The notes beneath the pieces are model-generated. The model did no database searches. It had not been told where the DNA came from and was given only the letters and a program-made list of their open reading frames with translations. 64,000 bases of DNA, from the NCBI GenBank assembly GCA_020152595.1, contig JAIGNY010000132.1, positions 219,501 through 283,500 of the forward strand, given 5' to 3'. Positions within the stretch are counted from its first letter, which is position 1; every line of letters begins with the position of its first letter. The translations under genes were made by a program, and so were the position numbers. Source of the DNA: Chiridota heheva (taxonomy: Eukaryota; Echinodermata; Holothuroidea; Apodida; Chiridotidae). Of the stretch, positions 62,563-64,000 are shown in pieces.

Positions 62563-64000
62563 TTTACTTCAAATTATACCTTACCTTCCATGCTATAGAT
62601 ATGCAATCTGGTCACATGACCTGATTCTAACGCACTTCTAACCGACCTTAAAAGCGTACTTACCAGCCAGCCCTGACCTCCATATAACCTCTACTAAACC
62701 TCACTATTTTTCAGCGAGTTGTTTTCACAACATTGTGAAACTGATTAAATTTTCTTTGATAAATTTAACCTTTTTCTAACAATTTTCTCCTTTGCAGCTT
62801 CTACCAGGCAGGTTTTTACGCTGCTCTATCTTATCCGGTTCGCCTTTTTAAGTCTTCTGAGGTAAGACGAGGTGGCCATGGGTCCGGGATTTCTTTGGTT
62901 TGACTTACAGGACTTCTCCGTGTAGCCTACACTTAGGATAAAGTGTTTTTGTCTCCATCCGTACAAAGTGGGTTACTAGTTTGAGAGAGTCCCACTTTCG
63001 CGGCGGGTATTTTTAGGCCCTAGAGAACCAAGTGTGCCTGTCTAGTGGACCTCTTGCCCCTGGGTATGAGTGTTTTTCACCCACGGCCCCGCCCTTCCAC
63101 TAGGAGAGCCTAGCGTTATACTATGCATTGTATTAACATGTTGGGATATCTTCAGTACAGGTTCTCGTATGCATTAGGCCAATTTCTTCAATTGATTTTG
63201 GCGCATACGCATTAGGTCGACATCACCACAGGCTGTTCGAGGAGTCGGTTTCTTACAGCTCCAAGGAGCTACAGTTGTTACAAGAGAGCCTATTTTATTA
63301 TTAACGTTACCAGTGTATATCGTGTTTTCGTTTTTCTCGCATAGAATTAAGACAAAGTTTTTAATTTTCAAGCTTGAATTTTGGGGTGTTGGAGAGACCG
63401 GAAGGTGGTCTCTCCGACGTCCTATTTACAGGAGATCTAATCTTTTCTTTTTATCTCCACAGACACCAACTTACTCAGTGGTTCGTGTTTTCTACGCTAC
63501 CCCTAGGCTAATAAAGTTGTTACGTTTGATGCTTTTTCTCAAGTTCTAAACATTTTTCAGATTTTGTGTATATGTATGCATTCATATAGGTGTATTTTTT
63601 TTTCTTCAGAAAATCAAAATCAATTAGTCTCAGAGTTTCTACTTACGCTACGGCCGCCTTCTTAATAGAATACTGAGTTCGGAAGGCCTGTGTTTGTAGT
63701 TTAATGTGGTAACATTTTCCTGATTAACGCCCTGAAGGCCTCTGACTCGATAGATTACTGAGTCAGTAGTGCCACGGGTGCGGTCTATCAGACGTAAGTT
63801 ACCTGAGTCTATATATTGATAAGGTAAGTGGCGTCCTAAAGAAGATGTCAATTAGAATGTAAACCCTTTAAAGAAGCGCCCCCAATCTCGACAGAATACT
63901 GAGTTGGGGAGCGGTGCCTATTTTTAGTGAAGTAAACCCTTTGTATACTGCTGTGGTCTACGGTTCCACGATAGGGACCGGTTAGACCACGTAAATGCGA
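62563..64000 (+). mobile_element. Second DIRS-like element, 5' part, cut by the window end
   Basis: Starts ATTTACTTCAAATTATACCT and follows 48409-49400 closely: inverted repeat, TTCTACC.GG..GGTTTTTACG, CCAAGGAGCTACAGTTGTTA, AAGCTTGAATTTTGGGGTGT. After about 63560 it departs from copy 1, but the last 60 bp (CTGCTGTGGTCTACGGTTCC, ATAGGGACCGGTTAG) match copy 1 near 52438. Same orientation as copy 1, in the intron after exon 21. The right end is outside the window. Confidence 0.8.

Overview
The window is animal nuclear DNA: short exons bounded by GT/AG splice sites lie inside long introns full of transposons and tandem repeats. There is no operon, Shine-Dalgarno or prokaryotic pattern. The element mix (RNase H-bearing LINEs, a CAG-ended hAT, a DIRS-like element with inverted terminal repeats, a tRNA-derived SINE) suggests an invertebrate, plausibly a marine deuterostome. 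The species cannot be named from the sequence.

Only one host gene is supported. It is the middle part of VWA8 (von Willebrand factor A domain-containing protein 8, a mitochondrial AAA+ ATPase), on the + strand from 8161 to 62438. I find 21 internal exons totalling 2686 nt. All splice phases agree and the joined frame has no stop, giving 895 complete codons. They cover the end of the first AAA module, the whole second AAA module (Walker A in exon 5, 14036-14113), the third AAA module (Walker A in exon 13, 29862-30010; Walker B in exon 15, 39807-39942) and the start of the following beta-rich region. The first exons and the C-terminal VWA domain are outside the window.

Layout: 1-8160, intron with a small inverted-repeat element (1231-1813) and a decayed LINE (about 2515-6005). 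8161-18489, exons 1-10, with a 5'-truncated LINE (8307-9131), a SINE (17830-18181), older LINE tails and many minisatellites. 18490-28516, a 10-kb intron with a 2.3-kb hAT transposon (18963-21273) and a satellite-bearing repeat. 28517-46065, exons 11-19, with a 2.5-kb 53-bp array, a hAT-type MITE (33273-33690), and a LINE inserted in the loop of a palindromic element (35045-38946). 46066-62250, a 6.9-kb DIRS-like element (48409-55309), exon 20, and a 2.9-kb 26-bp satellite. 62251-64000, exon 21 and the start of a second DIRS-like copy.

Nearly every intron carries its own private minisatellite. Two of these arrays (after exons 5 and 15) are built from the last bases of the preceding exon plus its splice donor, so real donors are followed by tandem copies of themselves. 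This, and the DIRS-like element with tandemly multiplied Cys-rich units, are the most unusual things seen.
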